Numbered from the stretch's first letter, positions 24,600-37,819 are shown. The stretch: 64,000 bases of DNA from Siphlonurus alternatus (GCA_949825025.1 OX463781.1:41962969-42026968); one strand, 5' to 3'. Numbers and translations: made by a program. The notes: generated by a model from the sequence alone, not told the origin.

Positions 24600-25085
24600 A
24601 AAAAAAAACTTAAGGATTGACCTCAGTTGATTGAGATCTCGGAATGGGCCCCCTTAAAAGCTACAAGATTTGCAGAGAACTTAGAACTCACCATCAATAT
24701 GAGGCATGTAAATTTTGAAGTGGATCGGTTCTATCATACAGTTTTGAGAAAACTGAGGTAAAAGTTTAACATTGGCCTTATGGACGGAAACCGGAAATGG
24801 AGGTATTGTGAGGAAACCGCCCCCTTGAATCTGCTCAAACCATAAGCTTTTAAGTTTTAGATCATTTTCGGATTTTTTAAAATTATTTCATTCGATTTTG
24901 TCTGACAGAAATTTCCTTTGATTCACGTAGTAACTGAGGTTAATCGTTAAGTATTACCTCCTCTTAGTATGTACTTTGTTTCTCGGCCAATGCCCCCCTG
25001 TCGTGGTCCAGTGTATAAGAAGATTTATCTCAAAGCCTCCCAGTGCTCCATGATGCATTATAATACCCGTCCTGTAAATTTTAAC
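24600..25085. other. Moderately GC-rich unexplained region, probably a decayed repeat
   Basis: Contains AACATTGGCCTTATGGA, also present in the hAT-type MITE at 37881-38034, plus runs of CCCCC. No open frame of note. It is probably a relic of a related element, but no ends were found. Confidence 0.3.
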
Positions 25086-26182
25086 ATGTCTTTGATACAT
25101 GCGTCGTATCATATTACTCTGTAAAAACACTGTACATGTTTGAATTTATTCTGAGAAAGCTGCTGTGATCGTAAAATCTTTATGTTGTTTGTAATTTGAT
25201 TATTAAATTGCAGCGCAAGTGTAAATTATCCTTCAAGTTATTGGCACTTAAAATTTTTATAGTTACAAACAAATGCGTGGTGCTGATTTTTTTTTATTAC
25301 TAAAATCTTCATATTTAATTTCAAATGTATTTTAGATTAAGGTTGAAAGTAATAAATGTACTATATTCTTCGATGAAATGCAGTGAAAAACACGACAAAA
25401 TATTATTTAAAATATTATAGACAGCAATGGAAATTAATACAAGGAGAAATAAAATGGAAATTTTTAAAATTATATTATAAATTGAAAAAATCCAGGTTTA
25501 ATTTTATAAATTTTTAACTATAGTTATGACTTTATTTTGAGAAACCATTTCAATTTTGCTGCAGGGAAAATTTTTGTTTTGAAAAAATTATAAATAATAT
25601 AGTACAAAATACTCGAAACAATATATAGATATATTTTTTTAAATACTGTAAAATTAGTATTTTTTGTCAATCGCTCTTGTACGAATTAAGATATGGGAAT
25701 TAATAAAGCGGGAATTTCATATATAGGAGCGTTGAAACCAACAATTCTCTTGAAAAACCATTCCATTAACTTGAAAATTTCTAATTGCATTCATGAAAAA
25801 GCGCAATAAAATAATAAAATGATCAATGCTTTTCATCAGTACATAAATAAAATATTTACATAATTTTTTTCATTTTTTTAAATAAAGGAATAAACATGCT
25901 AAATAATTAAAAATAATAAATCTAGTTTATCCAAAACATCAACACCACCAACGTATGACGTAATTCATTAATCGTTAAATCATTATGTGTCATGTGGAGC
26001 TAGCTAGATTTTTACATGTAGTAAATACTGTATAATGATTTATAGCTCTTAGTAGCTTAGTGTATATTATACCAGGAATAGGAATCAAGAGAAGTTTTAC
26101 GTACTAAAGCAGAATTAAGAATTAATATACAATGTATAAAATGAAAATAATATATTATTCATTAAAATAAATAATAACCATA
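25086..26182. other. AT-rich stretch, no gene seen
   Basis: No repeats or exon signals were recognised. Confidence 0.5.
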
Positions 26183-26507
26183 ATGAGATATTAGAATGCG
26201 AAAATTTTAGTTGCTTAATCGAAAGGTGTAAAAATATGGTACTGTGAATTTTTTCAGATTTTTCTGAGACCAGAAACTATTTTTAAAAAATTATTGAAAG
26301 TATATTTTGATGACGTCATGGGCGGCACTCCTTAAGAAATAGAATAGAGCAGTGCCACCCGTGACGTCATCAAAATAGACTTTCACTAATTTTTTAAAAA
26401 TAGTTCCCGATCTCAGAAAAATCTGAAAAAATTCACAGTACCATTATATTTATTTTTACCCCTTCTTTCGATTAAGCCACTAAAATTTTCGCATTCTAAT
26501 ATCTCAT
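26183..26507. mobile_element. TA-flanked palindromic MITE with ATGAG termini
   Basis: A 325-bp palindrome. The left end is ATGAGATATTAGAATGCG and the right its complement, flanked by TA on both sides. It contains CTTAATCGAAAGGTG and the module TTTTTTCAGATTTTTCTGAG shared with the long-TIR MITEs. The loop has two TGACGTCA sites. It has the same termini as the 1.7-kb palindrome at 44314-46008. Confidence 0.8.
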
Positions 26508-26986
26508 TATGAAGTATAAAATTAATTAATTTATACCGACCTAACTACAGTTTGTTTTAAATAAAGGCAAATTTGTATTAATATATATTTATATATGAAA
26601 CCATATAAAATCAAAGATGATCTTTGTTAAATAAGATATTTGACCTGTGTATTCCGAGTTAAGGTAGTAACCAATTTATATAAACTGCTGTGTGATTTTG
26701 TATTGTGAGACCCATGTTGAACAGAAAAAAAAATCACGTATTGGATGGCAATTTCTAATTAGAAAAAAAAAAAAACATTGAAAATATAATGCCATACGAG
26801 CCATCATTATAGTATATACACCTACATATTATCATCAGTGGCTATTATTAATGTAGCTTGTTTACAAAGAAATATTTGCAATGAAATATGACGAAATAGC
26901 ATTGATTGCCCTGAAATGAATCATCATAATGATTTTATTCGAATGTATATAATTTATAAGTGACGTAAGGATCTCATGCAAGCTTA

Positions 26987-26987
<1 letters not shown>

Positions 26988-27049
<62 letters not shown>
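26988..27049. repeat. (TA)n microsatellite
   Basis: An uninterrupted TA run of about 62 bp. Confidence 0.97.
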
Positions 27050-27052
<3 letters not shown>

Positions 27053-27672
27053 ATATATAATATAATGCTTTAAATCACAATATTTTTAATTAATGGGGAT
27101 GTTCTTTTTGACAAGCTTAACCAACGTTCGTTTGTACAGAGAATATAGCAGTTAAACTCCTATGCTTGCCGTACGAGGGCACTGAAGTAAATTTTGAAAC
27201 CTTTGTGAAAATTTTGCATTATTTTGTGTTTAGAGCTATTTTTTTTAATTCTAAAAAATACTATATTTTTTCCCCAGTATTTTGGTATTTGGTATAATAT
27301 ACTTTTCTCCGCACTAGATACAGTATTTTCCTAGTTATAGCAGATTTAGATGATACCCCATTTGGTCCCTATCTCCCTATGCTTTTAACATGGGTAGCGG
27401 ACTAAAGTGCCGTTGACCCGCTCAGATTTCGACTTTGATTCTAACATATGACTTTCTCTACTATCTTCTCTATACTGTTTATACATGCAGTTGAAGACAC
27501 TCGTGAATTTCATGTGTCAAATTTTTAGGATTTATTGCAACGCGAAATTTCAAAAATAGCATTAGATGATGAGCGTATTCAAAGTTTCGCGGCATGATGG
27601 GTCCTGAAATGCTTGAATCTGATTGGCATCTTTAACATTGGCTAACGTTGGCTAAATCAGTGGCTTAACTTG
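27050..27672. other. No gene seen
   Basis: AT-rich, with a slightly GC-richer patch at 27350-27450. No feature was supportable. Confidence 0.45.
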
Positions 27673-27726
27673 GTATACATGATCAAAATGTGTTAATTAC
27701 CCCCAAAATATCAAATAATCAATCAT
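27673..27726 (+). repeat. Short dispersed tail motif
   Basis: TATACATGATCAAAATGTG, then TTAATTACCCCCAAAATA and degenerate ATCA repeats. It matches 11153-11206 (+) and 59771-59815 (-). It may be the 3' end of an uncharacterised retroposon. Confidence 0.5.
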
Positions 27727-27763
27727 TAAATAAGGAACGATGACTAGAACCAGAGAACAGCGA

Positions 27764-27866
<103 letters not shown>

Positions 27867-28112
27867 GTTAGACCAGAGTAATTTTAGTATAGTAAATATT
27901 CTCAATAATCATAAAAATAATGCAAATTTAAAATCTTCTCTTATTTAAGTATCTTTACTCTCCGAATATTTTCCATATATAAATATATACCCCAATGTAT
28001 CAAATACCAAATTTACGAAACAGTTGGCACGTGAATGTGTTTCAATCTTTATATAACAACAATGTTGAGATCCGTATAATATTGTTGTGATGACCATGTA
28101 AGTCCCACTCAC

Positions 28113-28190
28113 AACAATAACGCTCGGGTGAACTCGTAACCCACGCTCGGCTGTCTTGAAGAGAGGGCTAATAACATCAGCGGGGGCGTG
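28113..28190 (-). CDS. Possible 78-nt minus-strand exon, unrecognised
   Basis: On the minus strand this segment lies between an acceptor (CCATTGTTGCAG) and a strong donor (GTT|GTGAGTGG). It is open in phase 0 at both ends and encodes 26 residues (HAPADVISPLFKTAERGLRV, then HPSVIV). GC content is well above the flanks. The GC-richer zone extends beyond the acceptor to about 28265, so this may instead be part of an unknown repeat or a promoter-proximal region. No family is recognised. Confidence 0.3.
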
Positions 28191-31100
28191 CTGCAACAAT
28201 GGTGCTCATTGTTGGTCGAGGTTCGCCACTCTCCGAGCTCTACACTTTGGGACACCAGGAACGCTACCCTGACTTACTGTAGAGTTCCACGTAAAAAATG
28301 TTTAGATATGCAATTCAATAGCATTCACCCTGTTTTATAAAAATTTACCCTGCAGCATATAAACATTTTTTGTGTTTGGCCCATACATGGGAGAAAGAGA
28401 GAAATCTACTCACTATATTTTAATATTTATGTACTTAACTTTCATTAAAAAAAAAAACTCCCCCCTTTTTTTTCAGAAATTCATTGTTTAAATTATTAAC
28501 TTTTTTAATTAATTTTTGTCTTTTGCACCCTTTTCCCGCTTTAATAGAGTTGCAGTTCAATTTGACCCCCCCCCCCCCTCTCCCTTCCCTGGTAATGCTA
28601 TGGTTACGTTCACCAATCTGCATGGTGTGACAACCTCTCCACAAATAGAAGATTGGATATCCCGACTTGTTTTCTGGAGAATACGATAAAAAAATCATAA
28701 AAATAATAATAATGCGCACATTATAATAAATCTTTTATGTATAATAAATTTGATAGTTTTGTGGAACGAGTTCGTCATAAAATATTGACATTTTTAATGT
28801 TGAGAAATTTATCTAAATATAAATAAGCGCTGAAAATATATTTATATAATATAAATATCTGCATGATATACGAACTAGTGTTATCTTAATCCCAGATTTT
28901 TCTCCGTGTAAGATTATAAGAAATAAAATATTTTGATGATATAAAATCTTTAAATACCCAACCATTTTTATTTCTGTAAACAGACCAATGGCGTTTCAGC
29001 TTTTCATGTTTTTAATTTGTAGTATATAATAAATATATTTAATAGCAATTTTAATGAGATTTTTTATTTATTTATTTTTTATTTTAATCACAAAAGAGTG
29101 AAAAATTCTTGGATGTCAAAAAGCTCCCAGCTTTGTGCCCATTCGATCACAATTATAAAAATATCCATAAATTTTTTTTATCATCATGTTTCTTTTCTGT
29201 ATAAAAATGTAATTGGATTTTTGTGATTTATATTCTTTTCCTCAAGCATTATGTGCGTATAGTATATGGATTTTTTTTTTTTTTTTTTTTTAGATTTGAG
29301 AAAAAAATATATATATAATTCTGTTGTTTTAATATTTTAATTAATATAAAAATAATATACATTTGTAAAGAAGGACAAAAAGAAAAAAAGACTCGTTGCT
29401 ATTAAGGCCTATATTCCTATGCTAAGGTATTGACGGATAAGTTTTAATGACAGTTGAGCTTAGGGATAAATTTTTGTATAAAAAGATTTGCACTAATAAG
29501 TCGTATTATATTATTAAGTATTGTCTCTTGCTAGGGAGGGTTTTGGTATTTGAGTTCACTTCTAATCGTGTCAAATTGCATTAATTCAAAATTATTTCAG
29601 TGAAAAATTAAAATTTCATATCTTAAATTGATTGATAAAAAAGTAGTAAATTTTTTGCTATTTTTTTTATGGTAAAATCGATGTTACTTACTATACGCTG
29701 GTACAAAATAAATTTGATGACTAGAACGTGGGTGTACAAAATCACTTCTCAAGCTCCAGATTGCGTGATTTTCATCATGACCAATCTACATCTCTTCATA
29801 GAACTTGACGAGTTTAATTTGGTGGATCAAACGAAAGATCTCGGACGCCAATTTTTTTTCTCTCTCTTTTGATTTCTTTGGTCAAATATTTTTAATCAAA
29901 AATATATTTTTTTCAAGTGAAGCTAGACATATAGATTATTTATTAGATTAATAAAAAAAAAATACTTAACCATATTTAGGCTTATAAAGACCATTTTTTC
30001 AAGAGAGAAGACCTCTTTCTCTTCTTCAAAATTACGGAACAAATCTAAAACATGCCTAGTTATTAAATATTGAAGTGCTGTAAGCAGTTGCATAAAATAT
30101 TATTTATTATAATAAACTAATTATAATATTAGATTATAATATTCCTATAGCAAATTCAAGCAACAAACCTTAATTATAATTTAATCAACCTCCTTAATTG
30201 AAACTGTGCATGTGAAGGTTACTTAAACTAATTTCATATTATTATTATTAATACAATTTAATGAACCTAATTATAATTTATATGTTACAAAATTTGAAGC
30301 AATATTATTATATATCTTTATTTTTTGTAACAATTTATAAATTAATTAACAAAATACTAATTAAAACTCTATTATAATAGGATAATAGAGTGTGTAATTT
30401 GATTTTAAAATTTCTTTAGAACAAAATTAACAAACTTACAAGGAAGATTTTTAAACTTTATTCCTTCCATCACATGGAAATTAGTTTCATTTGCAATAAT
30501 GATTAGTAGGGTAAAAGTGAGTTAGAAAATTGAAAATTTTGAATAATTTACTTTTTAAATTAAATTCTAAATTTTGTATTTAAAAACTTGTGAATATATT
30601 TCAATTTCAATGTATGATTATTTTATAAAAATCAATATAGCAAAATGCCAAATTTAACCTTTGCTTATGTAGAATAACTTTAAAAAAATACCATGTATAA
30701 TTTCGTATTCCCAACTACGAATTCAATTTATATACCACTGCATGTATGTATCATAAACAGAGCTCTACTAATATATACACAATTGATTTAAAATTTAAAT
30801 GAAGTAAATTTTAATTTAAATCGATATACTGATTTAAATATTAATTTGATTTAAGTAATCTGTATAATACATATTTATGTATTGCAACCGTCGGATAAAA
30901 AAAGTGTAGAGTTCTGATATGAGCTTCACGTCCGACTTGAAGTGTGAACTGAATCTGAATTTGATCCTTATAAACACTTGTCTTTAAGTTAGTTTCGTGA
31001 TCAGAGCAGATTTGCTGTAGAGCTAAATCTATTTTGAACAATTTATATATTTTCAGAACTAAGAGCAAGAAGTAACAATAATTGTACTGTATTTTACTGA

Positions 31101-31257
31101 GTGAACTTAACATTTTCATGCAATAAGATACTTACCACTTAATGCTTAGTTATTCAATTATTAAAATAATTCAGTAGCACTGTATTATAGCTATGTGGTT
31201 TTTGCAACAAAGAGAATTCAAGTTAAAAATTAGTAAAAATTATTATATTAAATTATA
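28191..31257. other. No supported gene
   Basis: AT-rich, with a poly(T) run near 29272-29291 and a C-rich patch at 28566-28590. An open frame at 29669-29872 (+) has a patch of ordinary codon composition but no splice sites or recognised motif. Confidence 0.4.
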
Positions 31258-31747
31258 TAGAGTGCGGAAAAAAGTCATTTTGCCTATTTGTGCACATGAG
31301 GACTATTTTGTTGTCATTTAGGATGTCCACCGATCTCCGGAAGTAGATTAACATGAGCCTATATAAAAAAAGACTATTTAGACTATTTTTGGATTTTGAG
31401 ACTATTTTGGCAAAAATGACTTTTTGTGACTTTTTGACATATTTTTAGTGCATTTCAGCTCTTTTCTTCATATTGTCAAAAAAAAAATGAAGTAAAGAAA
31501 CAAAGACTTCAGTCTGTGTAAGGGAAGTCTGTGTAAAGAAATATAAAAAAAAAATAAAACTTTTAATCACTCTTTTAAATAGCACTTTTGAAACGCCTTT
31601 TTGCTGCATTTTCTAAAAAAAATGTGACTTTTTTATAGACTATTTTTTTTTAAAACAAGTGACTTTTTTGTAGACTATTTTTCAAAAATTAATTGACTTT
31701 TTAGGCGTCTATTTTTCGAAAAAAATGTGACTTTTTTCCGCGCTCTA
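31258..31747. mobile_element. hAT-family MITE (same TIR as the element at 56662)
   Basis: The ends TAGAGTGCGGAAAAAAGTC and GACTTTTTTCCGCGCTCTA match the inverted ends of 56662-57971. Subterminal ATTTAGGATGTCCACCGATC is also shared (present inverted near 57890). No coding region is retained. The 8-bp target duplication is not clear here, consistent with an older copy. Confidence 0.75.
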
Positions 31748-32401
31748 TTAAAATTAATCATAATTTTTTGTTTACACATTTGCATAAAAAATGTGCAATA
31801 TTTGTTGATTTAATTCCAAAAACAAATATGACATCTGTTTTCTATTTGTTATTACTTATTACGCATGTTTTGAGACGTGCGGTCGTTGCAATTTGAGGGT
31901 GAACTATTCAGAGCGTGAAGTGATGACATACCTTTCTTGCCGCCTGCTATATATCGACCGGAGCCCTAGGGTTTGTGGTGTCACCGTAGTTACCACTGCT
32001 TTTCAGTAATCTGATTTGCGAATCGCCCATGTAGAACTTAATCGCAAAAGAGAGAAAAATATTACTCTTTTGATTGAATATAAGTTTATAAATAAATTCA
32101 TGTTTTAGTTTTAAATATTTAGATTGATTTTTTTTTTTTTAATTTTATTAGAAGAAAGGAAATAAGGGTTGTAATAAATTCTTAAAATGTCAAAATATTT
32201 TGTTCGTATTTTATTGTTTCTAAAATTCAAATTTAATGTACATTTCAACACTGTCCACAATTTAAGCTGAGGTAATTTTTGCTCAAAAATACACATCGGT
32301 ACAGCACGAACGTTATATACCGCTGACTGATTTATTGTGGAGTTGAAAAGACAACAATATGCAAATTTGCAGTATTTTTTTTTTGCGAGAGGACCAATTA
32401 A
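31748..32401. other. No supported gene
   Basis: AT-rich. A GC-richer patch at 31870-32040 has no clear exon or repeat identity. Confidence 0.4.
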
Positions 32402-32551
32402 GCTATGTACACGATTGTCGGAATATTTTCGGGACGGAATTTCAAAATTTTTTATTCGCTCTGACTAAGAATTTCTTAGTAAATCGGAAAAAAGAAATAT
32501 ATAACGAATTTTCTGATTGGTCAAGATTTACAATCCCGCCAATCGTGTAGC
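32402..32551. mobile_element. TTAA-type MITE, diverged
   Basis: The left end GCTATGTACACGATTGTCGG and the right CCGCCAATCGTGTAGC are inverted. TTAA precedes (32398-32401) and TTTA follows. This resembles the TTAA/TTTA flank of the GC-rich MITEs. An open frame running across it is incidental. Confidence 0.5.
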
Positions 32552-33063
32552 TTTAGTTGTCATGATTCATATCCTAAAATTCACGCCTGCATTGACTTTA
32601 TGACAGCTCCCACTAAAAGAGCATATACAGTGGTAAAGTTCGTGGTGTCCATAAAAATTTCATGATCAATAGATGGCAGCAGCATCGACGTTTATTTCGG
32701 CATCATGAAACGTTTCATGATTATCTTCATACATTTTTAAACACAAATTTAAAAGAATTAAAAACTCTTAAGTACATAACTAAATTCACTTGTTGATCCA
32801 AGCATGGTATTAAAATTTAAACATTTCTATTTAACATTCGGATCTTTTGTTTATTATGATCATGTTGAAAATTAAAAAAAGAATGTCGATATTTTTCATT
32901 AAGATTTGCGTTACTTTTGAACTATGTAGCATGATAATATGTAACTATAAGTCTTTGAACAGTAGTGTGTAGTATATAAGTGTAGTAAATGAAGATAGGT
33001 TTGGATTCAAAAAAAAAGTATTTTCTTGTTTTTTGTCAAAGGTATAAATCTTTTTCCTTGTAG

Positions 33064-33195
33064 AGTAAAGAAAAAGAGCAAAATGTTGCTAAAAGAAACA
33101 TATCAAAGGACAGTAAATGTTGTCTCTTTGTTTGTTGCGGACACTTTTCTTGCTGGGGAAATACTTCTTCTTAAAAGACACAAGAGAGACGTGCG
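33064..33195 (+). CDS. Weak exon candidate
   Basis: Follows a good acceptor (CTTTTTCCTTGTAG) and ends at a donor-like GCG|GTGAGC. One frame is open across all 132 nt, with an internal ATG (MLLKETYQRTVNVVSLFVAD). Composition is only slightly above background, and nothing in the peptide is recognised. Chance is a serious alternative. Confidence 0.15.
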
Positions 33196-33495
33196 GTGAG
33201 CAAGAAGAGAGAGACTTAAATTTATATTAGAATTTAATTCTGTTTTACCAATAGCATGAACAGTAAATGAAAATTTCGGACATTTTTTACTGTATTATAA
33301 TATTGAATTCTTGTAAACAAAAAAGAGGCTAATTCAATTATAAATTGCTATTTTGATAGTTCCATGATAGAGCATAATACACTACAACAATATAAGGCTT
33401 CATTTTACCATCATAACCTGGAACTCTTCACTGAAATATCCGTTCTCAAACTGTTACGATCCGGTCGCCATCGGTGTTTAATTGAACAAACCTTT

Positions 33496-33830
33496 ACAAT
33501 GGAGAACATACATCAAAAAATTTATTGCAGAAATGAATAGAGGGTACCAAATTATGCTACTCTGAGTTTTTTCAGATTTTTTTGAGACCCGAAACTATTT
33601 TTAAATAATTATTGAAAGTCCTGTGATTTCAGTTGGCACCCCTGAATTCTTAATAAAAAGGATAGGGACTAGACGCCTATTCACGTCTCCAGGGGGCGTG
33701 GCCGCACTTTCAATAATTATTTAAAAATAGTTCTGGGTTTCAAAAAAATCTGAAAAAAATCAGAGTAGCATAGTTTGGTACCCTCTATTCATTTCTGCAA
33801 TAAAATTTTTTCATGTATGTTGTCCATAGA
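33496..33830. mobile_element. Long-TIR palindromic MITE
   Basis: The ends ATGGAGAACATACATC and GATTAAG-side complement ATGTATGTTGTCCAT are inverted. Inside are TTGCAGAAATGAATAGAGGG and TTTTTTCAGATTTTTTTGAG on the left and their complements on the right. The loop (CCAGGGGGCGTGGC) is shared with 8276-8616. Confidence 0.8.
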
Positions 33831-33870
33831 TTAAGTTTACACAATTTGACTACAGCAGCATACTTACATT

Positions 33871-34062
33871 GCTCCATTAAATCTTGAATATTTTGTGTTG
33901 TCTTTTCCGTAGCTCATGTGAATTTATTAATCTTGCGCTTCATTAGAAACAATAGAAAAAATTAAAAGAATAGGACCTTGGTAGTAAATTTCGCAGTTCG
34001 AACACTAGATTTTTTTATGGCTGAGAGAATCGTGTCGTCATTATGGATGCTTACCATTGCAT
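33871..34062. repeat. Dispersed repeat B, copy 1
   Basis: Aligns with 49975-50205. Shared blocks are AAATCTTGAATATTTT, ATTAATCTTGC.CTTCAT, and GAGAGAATYGTGTCGTCA. The nature of the repeat is unknown. The termini were not resolved. Confidence 0.5.
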
Positions 34063-34149
34063 CAGCTTACCAGTAATTTTTATATCGGACTATATTTGGT
34101 TATATGGTTACATTGAACCATATAAAAAAGAATATTGAACTCTTTCTTC

Positions 34150-34556
34150 ACATTTTTTTATTATTTATTTTCACAGGAATACACCCATATAAGGTTGAAG
34201 CTTGAGGTGCGGTAATGGGTATAGGGATAACCGAGGGATCGTATATAGTAATGACCTGTTATGCGTCCCAGCTTTAAATATGCTGTGGTAAGACCGTAAG
34301 ACTGAGTGAACTGTGGAAAACTGAAACTTTTTTATCAATGAACCAAAGCGATGTCCAAAGCCTGGAGAACCACACACAAGTACATCACTGCACTGGGTGG
34401 AAAGCGAGATGAATTTACCCCAGGGAGGTAGCAGGGAGGTAGCAAATGAATTTTTACTTGAAACGGTCACCCATCCAAGTACTAACCATGCTCGACGTTG
34501 CTTGACTTTGGTGATCTAACAAGAACCGGTCAATGCACTGCGCCATGCTCCACCTC
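34150..34556 (-). mobile_element. 5S rRNA-derived SINE, full length
   Basis: Read on the minus strand it starts GAGGTGGAGCATGGCGCAGT, with 5S-like TTAGATCACCAAAGTCAAGC and GGTTAGTACTTGGATGGGTG (box C). The body follows, then the tail GGTAATGGGTA ... ATATGGGTGTATTCCTGTG and an A/T-rich end. This tail differs from that of the 20560 copy, so two subfamilies are present. The long open frame on this strand is incidental. Confidence 0.85.
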
Positions 34557-34879
34557 AAGTATACTGCTAAATATAAATTGCAAGTGGTTTTTGTTGTAAA
34601 AAAATATACATATATGTTGTAGTTATTTTATATTCTTTTAATCACTCTTTCCAAAAATAAATTAACTTTTTGTTGAAAATTTTGAAAATACTTAATTGCA
34701 TGCAGCGTCTTCGAGCACAACTTTAACGAGTTGACGTTTCAATAAATGTGACAAATTTTACAACATATGCATAACTCAAAGTCTTCTATCCAAAATGTAA
34801 TAGTGTAATTAAATAAATCCTTCTGCTCTTAAGAATTATTATATTCTTCAAAATAGTTAATTAATTTGTTTGTTTTTTA

Positions 34880-35042
34880 CTCTAGCATTCTATGCTATAG
34901 CATTGGTATAAATTTGTAGGTTAGCAGCCACTTGTGATATGGTGCTTCTAGTGCCTTGCTTGCTACCCCCACCCCACTACTTGTAATACTGTGTGTACCT
35001 TGGGTGAAATAATAAAATAAATAAAAATAAATAAAATAGTGA
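34880..35042 (+). mobile_element. LINE 3' UTR and tail fragment
   Basis: TTAGCAGCCACTTGTGATAT, a CCCCCACCCCAC patch, then TGTACCTTGGGTGAAATAAT followed by an (AATAAA)n-like simple tail. This is the usual layout of CR1/Jockey-type LINE 3' ends. No coding sequence precedes it, so the copy is very short and the assignment rests on layout only. Confidence 0.45.
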
Positions 35043-36057
35043 ATAAATTTACAACTAGTAGGAGATGTTAAAACACGTGTATATATTAACAGAAACTTAA
35101 TTATTTATAAAAATAAAAGAGTGTGTTTAATACTGCAGGATTTCTTTCAATTGAAATCTTTATATCTAAAAAAAAAAAAATGACATGCAAATAAATATAT
35201 ATTGTATTGAATTCAAATCATAAAATAGTTTACTGTATCGAAGTAAAACGTATTTTGAATTGAAAAGGTTTTCTATAATTGAATACAATGTATAGTTGGT
35301 CGATTTCTATATATAAATATTCACCCACTATAGATTTCCACTATTGTTTTTTAGAACATTTCTCATTGCTTATCTCTTTCGTAAAGCTGTAACTACACAA
35401 TACATCACGAAACCTTCTGTTTGCTGCAATAAAAAAAAATCGAGTGAAAACAATAAAAAAACGGTATTGAAATATCTGTTTACATGATACAACCCATCAT
35501 TGAACAATCATTCATGATTTTTTTATAACATATTTGTGACTACAGAACCTCGAGTTAAGTAATGCTAATTTTTTCTAGATGTTTTAAAATTATTAACAGT
35601 TCTTTAAAAATTGGCGCAAACAAATTTTAGGATAAGAGGAGTAATGTGACAGTATGATGAGGTTACTTAGATATAGGAAAGGAGGCGGCTGTGTTAGGTT
35701 CTTCCCCGGTATATTAACCTGGTAGTGACGATAGGAAACCATACAGAAAACCATTTGTTTATTATTTCTACAAACTGTATTTTTCCAGTTGAAACAAAAT
35801 GAAATATTTCCCAAACGTTGTTGCAAGTACTTGAAAAAATAAGAAGTTTATTAATCTTCCATAAAGACAAGTCAATAATACATACATAAATATAATGGTG
35901 GTTACTTCATTTTAGTCTTTAAAAAAATCATCCATCTTGTATATCTCATTTTGAACAAGATATATCATTTTATCAATAATTTGGGGAAAAACTGTTGAAC
36001 AATAAACATTTCTGCAAGAAATTTTGTACTCAATTTAAACTAGGCTTTATATTATAG
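35043..36057. other. AT-rich stretch, no gene seen
   Basis: A slightly GC-richer patch at 35635-35760 has no supportable structure. Confidence 0.45.
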
Positions 36058-36192
36058 ATATATAAGGTCTGTTCGTAAATACACAATCAGAATGAATCGA
36101 TTATTTGTGATGAACCTTATGTTCCATGTACAGAAGGTTCTTCACAAAAAATTGATTCTTTCTGATTGTGTATTTACGAACAAACCTATAAT
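36058..36192. mobile_element. Short palindromic MITE
   Basis: Inverted ends GTTCGTAAATACACAATCAG and its exact complement; the loop contains GAACCTT...AAGGTTC. About 135 bp long and non-coding, flanked by TATA-rich sequence. This is the only copy in the window. Confidence 0.7.
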
Positions 36193-36268
36193 TCAATTGA
36201 AAATTTTGATTTAAAAAAATGCATCTGAAACTTGATTCGACAGCACGTGATATAATTAAATCATAGAT

Positions 36269-36522
36269 GCTTTAAGTGTTCCCCGGCGGGTAAATTTTCT
36301 CCATAAGCCGCCACCATATTAGAAAATTTGAATTTTTTCTCAGTAACTATTAAATCTATTAAATTGAAACCATCTCCTACCCCCCATTTATGGACCTTCT
36401 GATAATGAATCGAGAGCATAATTATTTTAAATTTCTTTAATGCCAAAAAAGCAGTTTCGAGTTTTTTTTTACATAGGTTTAAGTAGGACGGTGGGAACAC
36501 CGCAAAATCAGCTGACTTGAAG
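36269..36522. repeat. Dispersed repeat A, copy 2 (longer)
   Basis: Matches 16596-16745 at both ends (AAGTGTTCCCCGGCGGG and GGGAACACCGCAAAATCAGC) and has an extra middle segment. The end motifs GTGTTCCC and GGGAACAC are inverted. The minus-strand open frame overlapping it is judged incidental. Confidence 0.55.
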
Positions 36523-37158
36523 CCTCCATTATTGAGTTGGTATGACGTCATCATTAAGTGCAATGGACCTACCTTTATGTGTCCCCAAACTTGGCTCCCG
36601 CAACATATCGTGATGAAAAGAAGAGACGAGCCGAGCAAAAAAACTCGTCAGTTTGCAGCTCGAATCGATCATTTTCCTAGAAACCACCTCATTATTGGAT
36701 TACATCTCCTGAAACTCTCTTTCCAATTACAGAAATAAGTCTCTCTTTTTGTATATTTATCGAAAGCCAATCAGTAAAATTTAAATATATATTATATAGT
36801 AATCACTTTTTTTTTTTTTTTTTTCATTTTCTCTAAAAGATGAGTAAAATAAAAATGAATATAAAAGATAAAGTTTTTAATGTAAATGAAGTAGTTTTCA
36901 AAAGCAGTATAAAGTATATTTTCCCTTTATAGTAAAGACCTATAAAATTGACTTTTTTACACAAGTTTATTACAACTCTATTCAAAATGTAAATTAAACT
37001 TTAACTGCAATTAGATGAAGAGTTGATTCATGAAGAAAATTTATCGATTTTAACCTGTACCAAGTATCAAAAGTAAAGTTGATGTTTTAGATACCTGAAG
37101 AATATTAATTATAAATATGGGATGTTTATTCCATAATATTTTGAATAAATATGTTGTT

Positions 37159-37161
<3 letters not shown>

Positions 37162-37191
<30 letters not shown>
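37162..37191. repeat. Poly(A) tract
   Basis: A pure 30-bp A run. No recognisable retroposon body precedes it. Confidence 0.9.
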
Positions 37192-37193
<2 letters not shown>

Positions 37194-37819
37194 AGTTATC
37201 ATGAGTATATCTGAAGCAAATAAAAATCGAGTGCAGTGGAGGTCTCTTTTAACAGCAATCAACTCTATATAATTGAAATATATAGTTATAAATTAATTAG
37301 AAATATAATAATATTTTATTTTAATGTTCAAAATGTTATTTTTACAATTCAGTTTAATTATTCAAAAAAGCTTTCATTAGAGAAATCATGTTATATCATA
37401 CATCAAGTTTGGGCTTAAATACATATGACTTTTTATAGCCAAATCAGCCAGAAAAATATACATAATAATCGAAATCTATAGAATTATTTAAATTCATTGC
37501 AAATACTTAATTCACTCTTTACATATATTACAAAGAAAATATATGAAAATAACATATATATTGGGGTTATCCAAATTATGTTCATTCTTCGGGTATATGT
37601 GTTTAAATTATTTAAATTTATAAAAGCTTATTAATTACAATTAAGTATGTTACATATTTTATGTTATATTTTATGTAATAATTGACGTGATCCACGCTGA
37701 TTTTTGAGCGAGTGCACCCGGAGGCTAGGCAACTTGTTTAGCATTAAAACAAGACAGGTTGTATATGCAGCAGGGGCTACTATTTCTTGGTGCTGAACAA
37801 GTTTTTATTATTTAATTTT

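Noticed and set aside
29669..29872. 67-codon + strand ORF
   Set aside because: Partly ordinary codon use, but it ends in a T-rich stretch, lacks splice signals and has no recognised motif.
34171..34470. 99-codon minus-strand ORF
   Set aside because: Lies entirely within a 5S-derived SINE; other copies do not preserve it.
36261..36638. 125-codon minus-strand ORF
   Set aside because: Overlaps dispersed repeat A; the other copy (16596) lacks its middle. No recognised motif, and composition changes across the repeat boundary.
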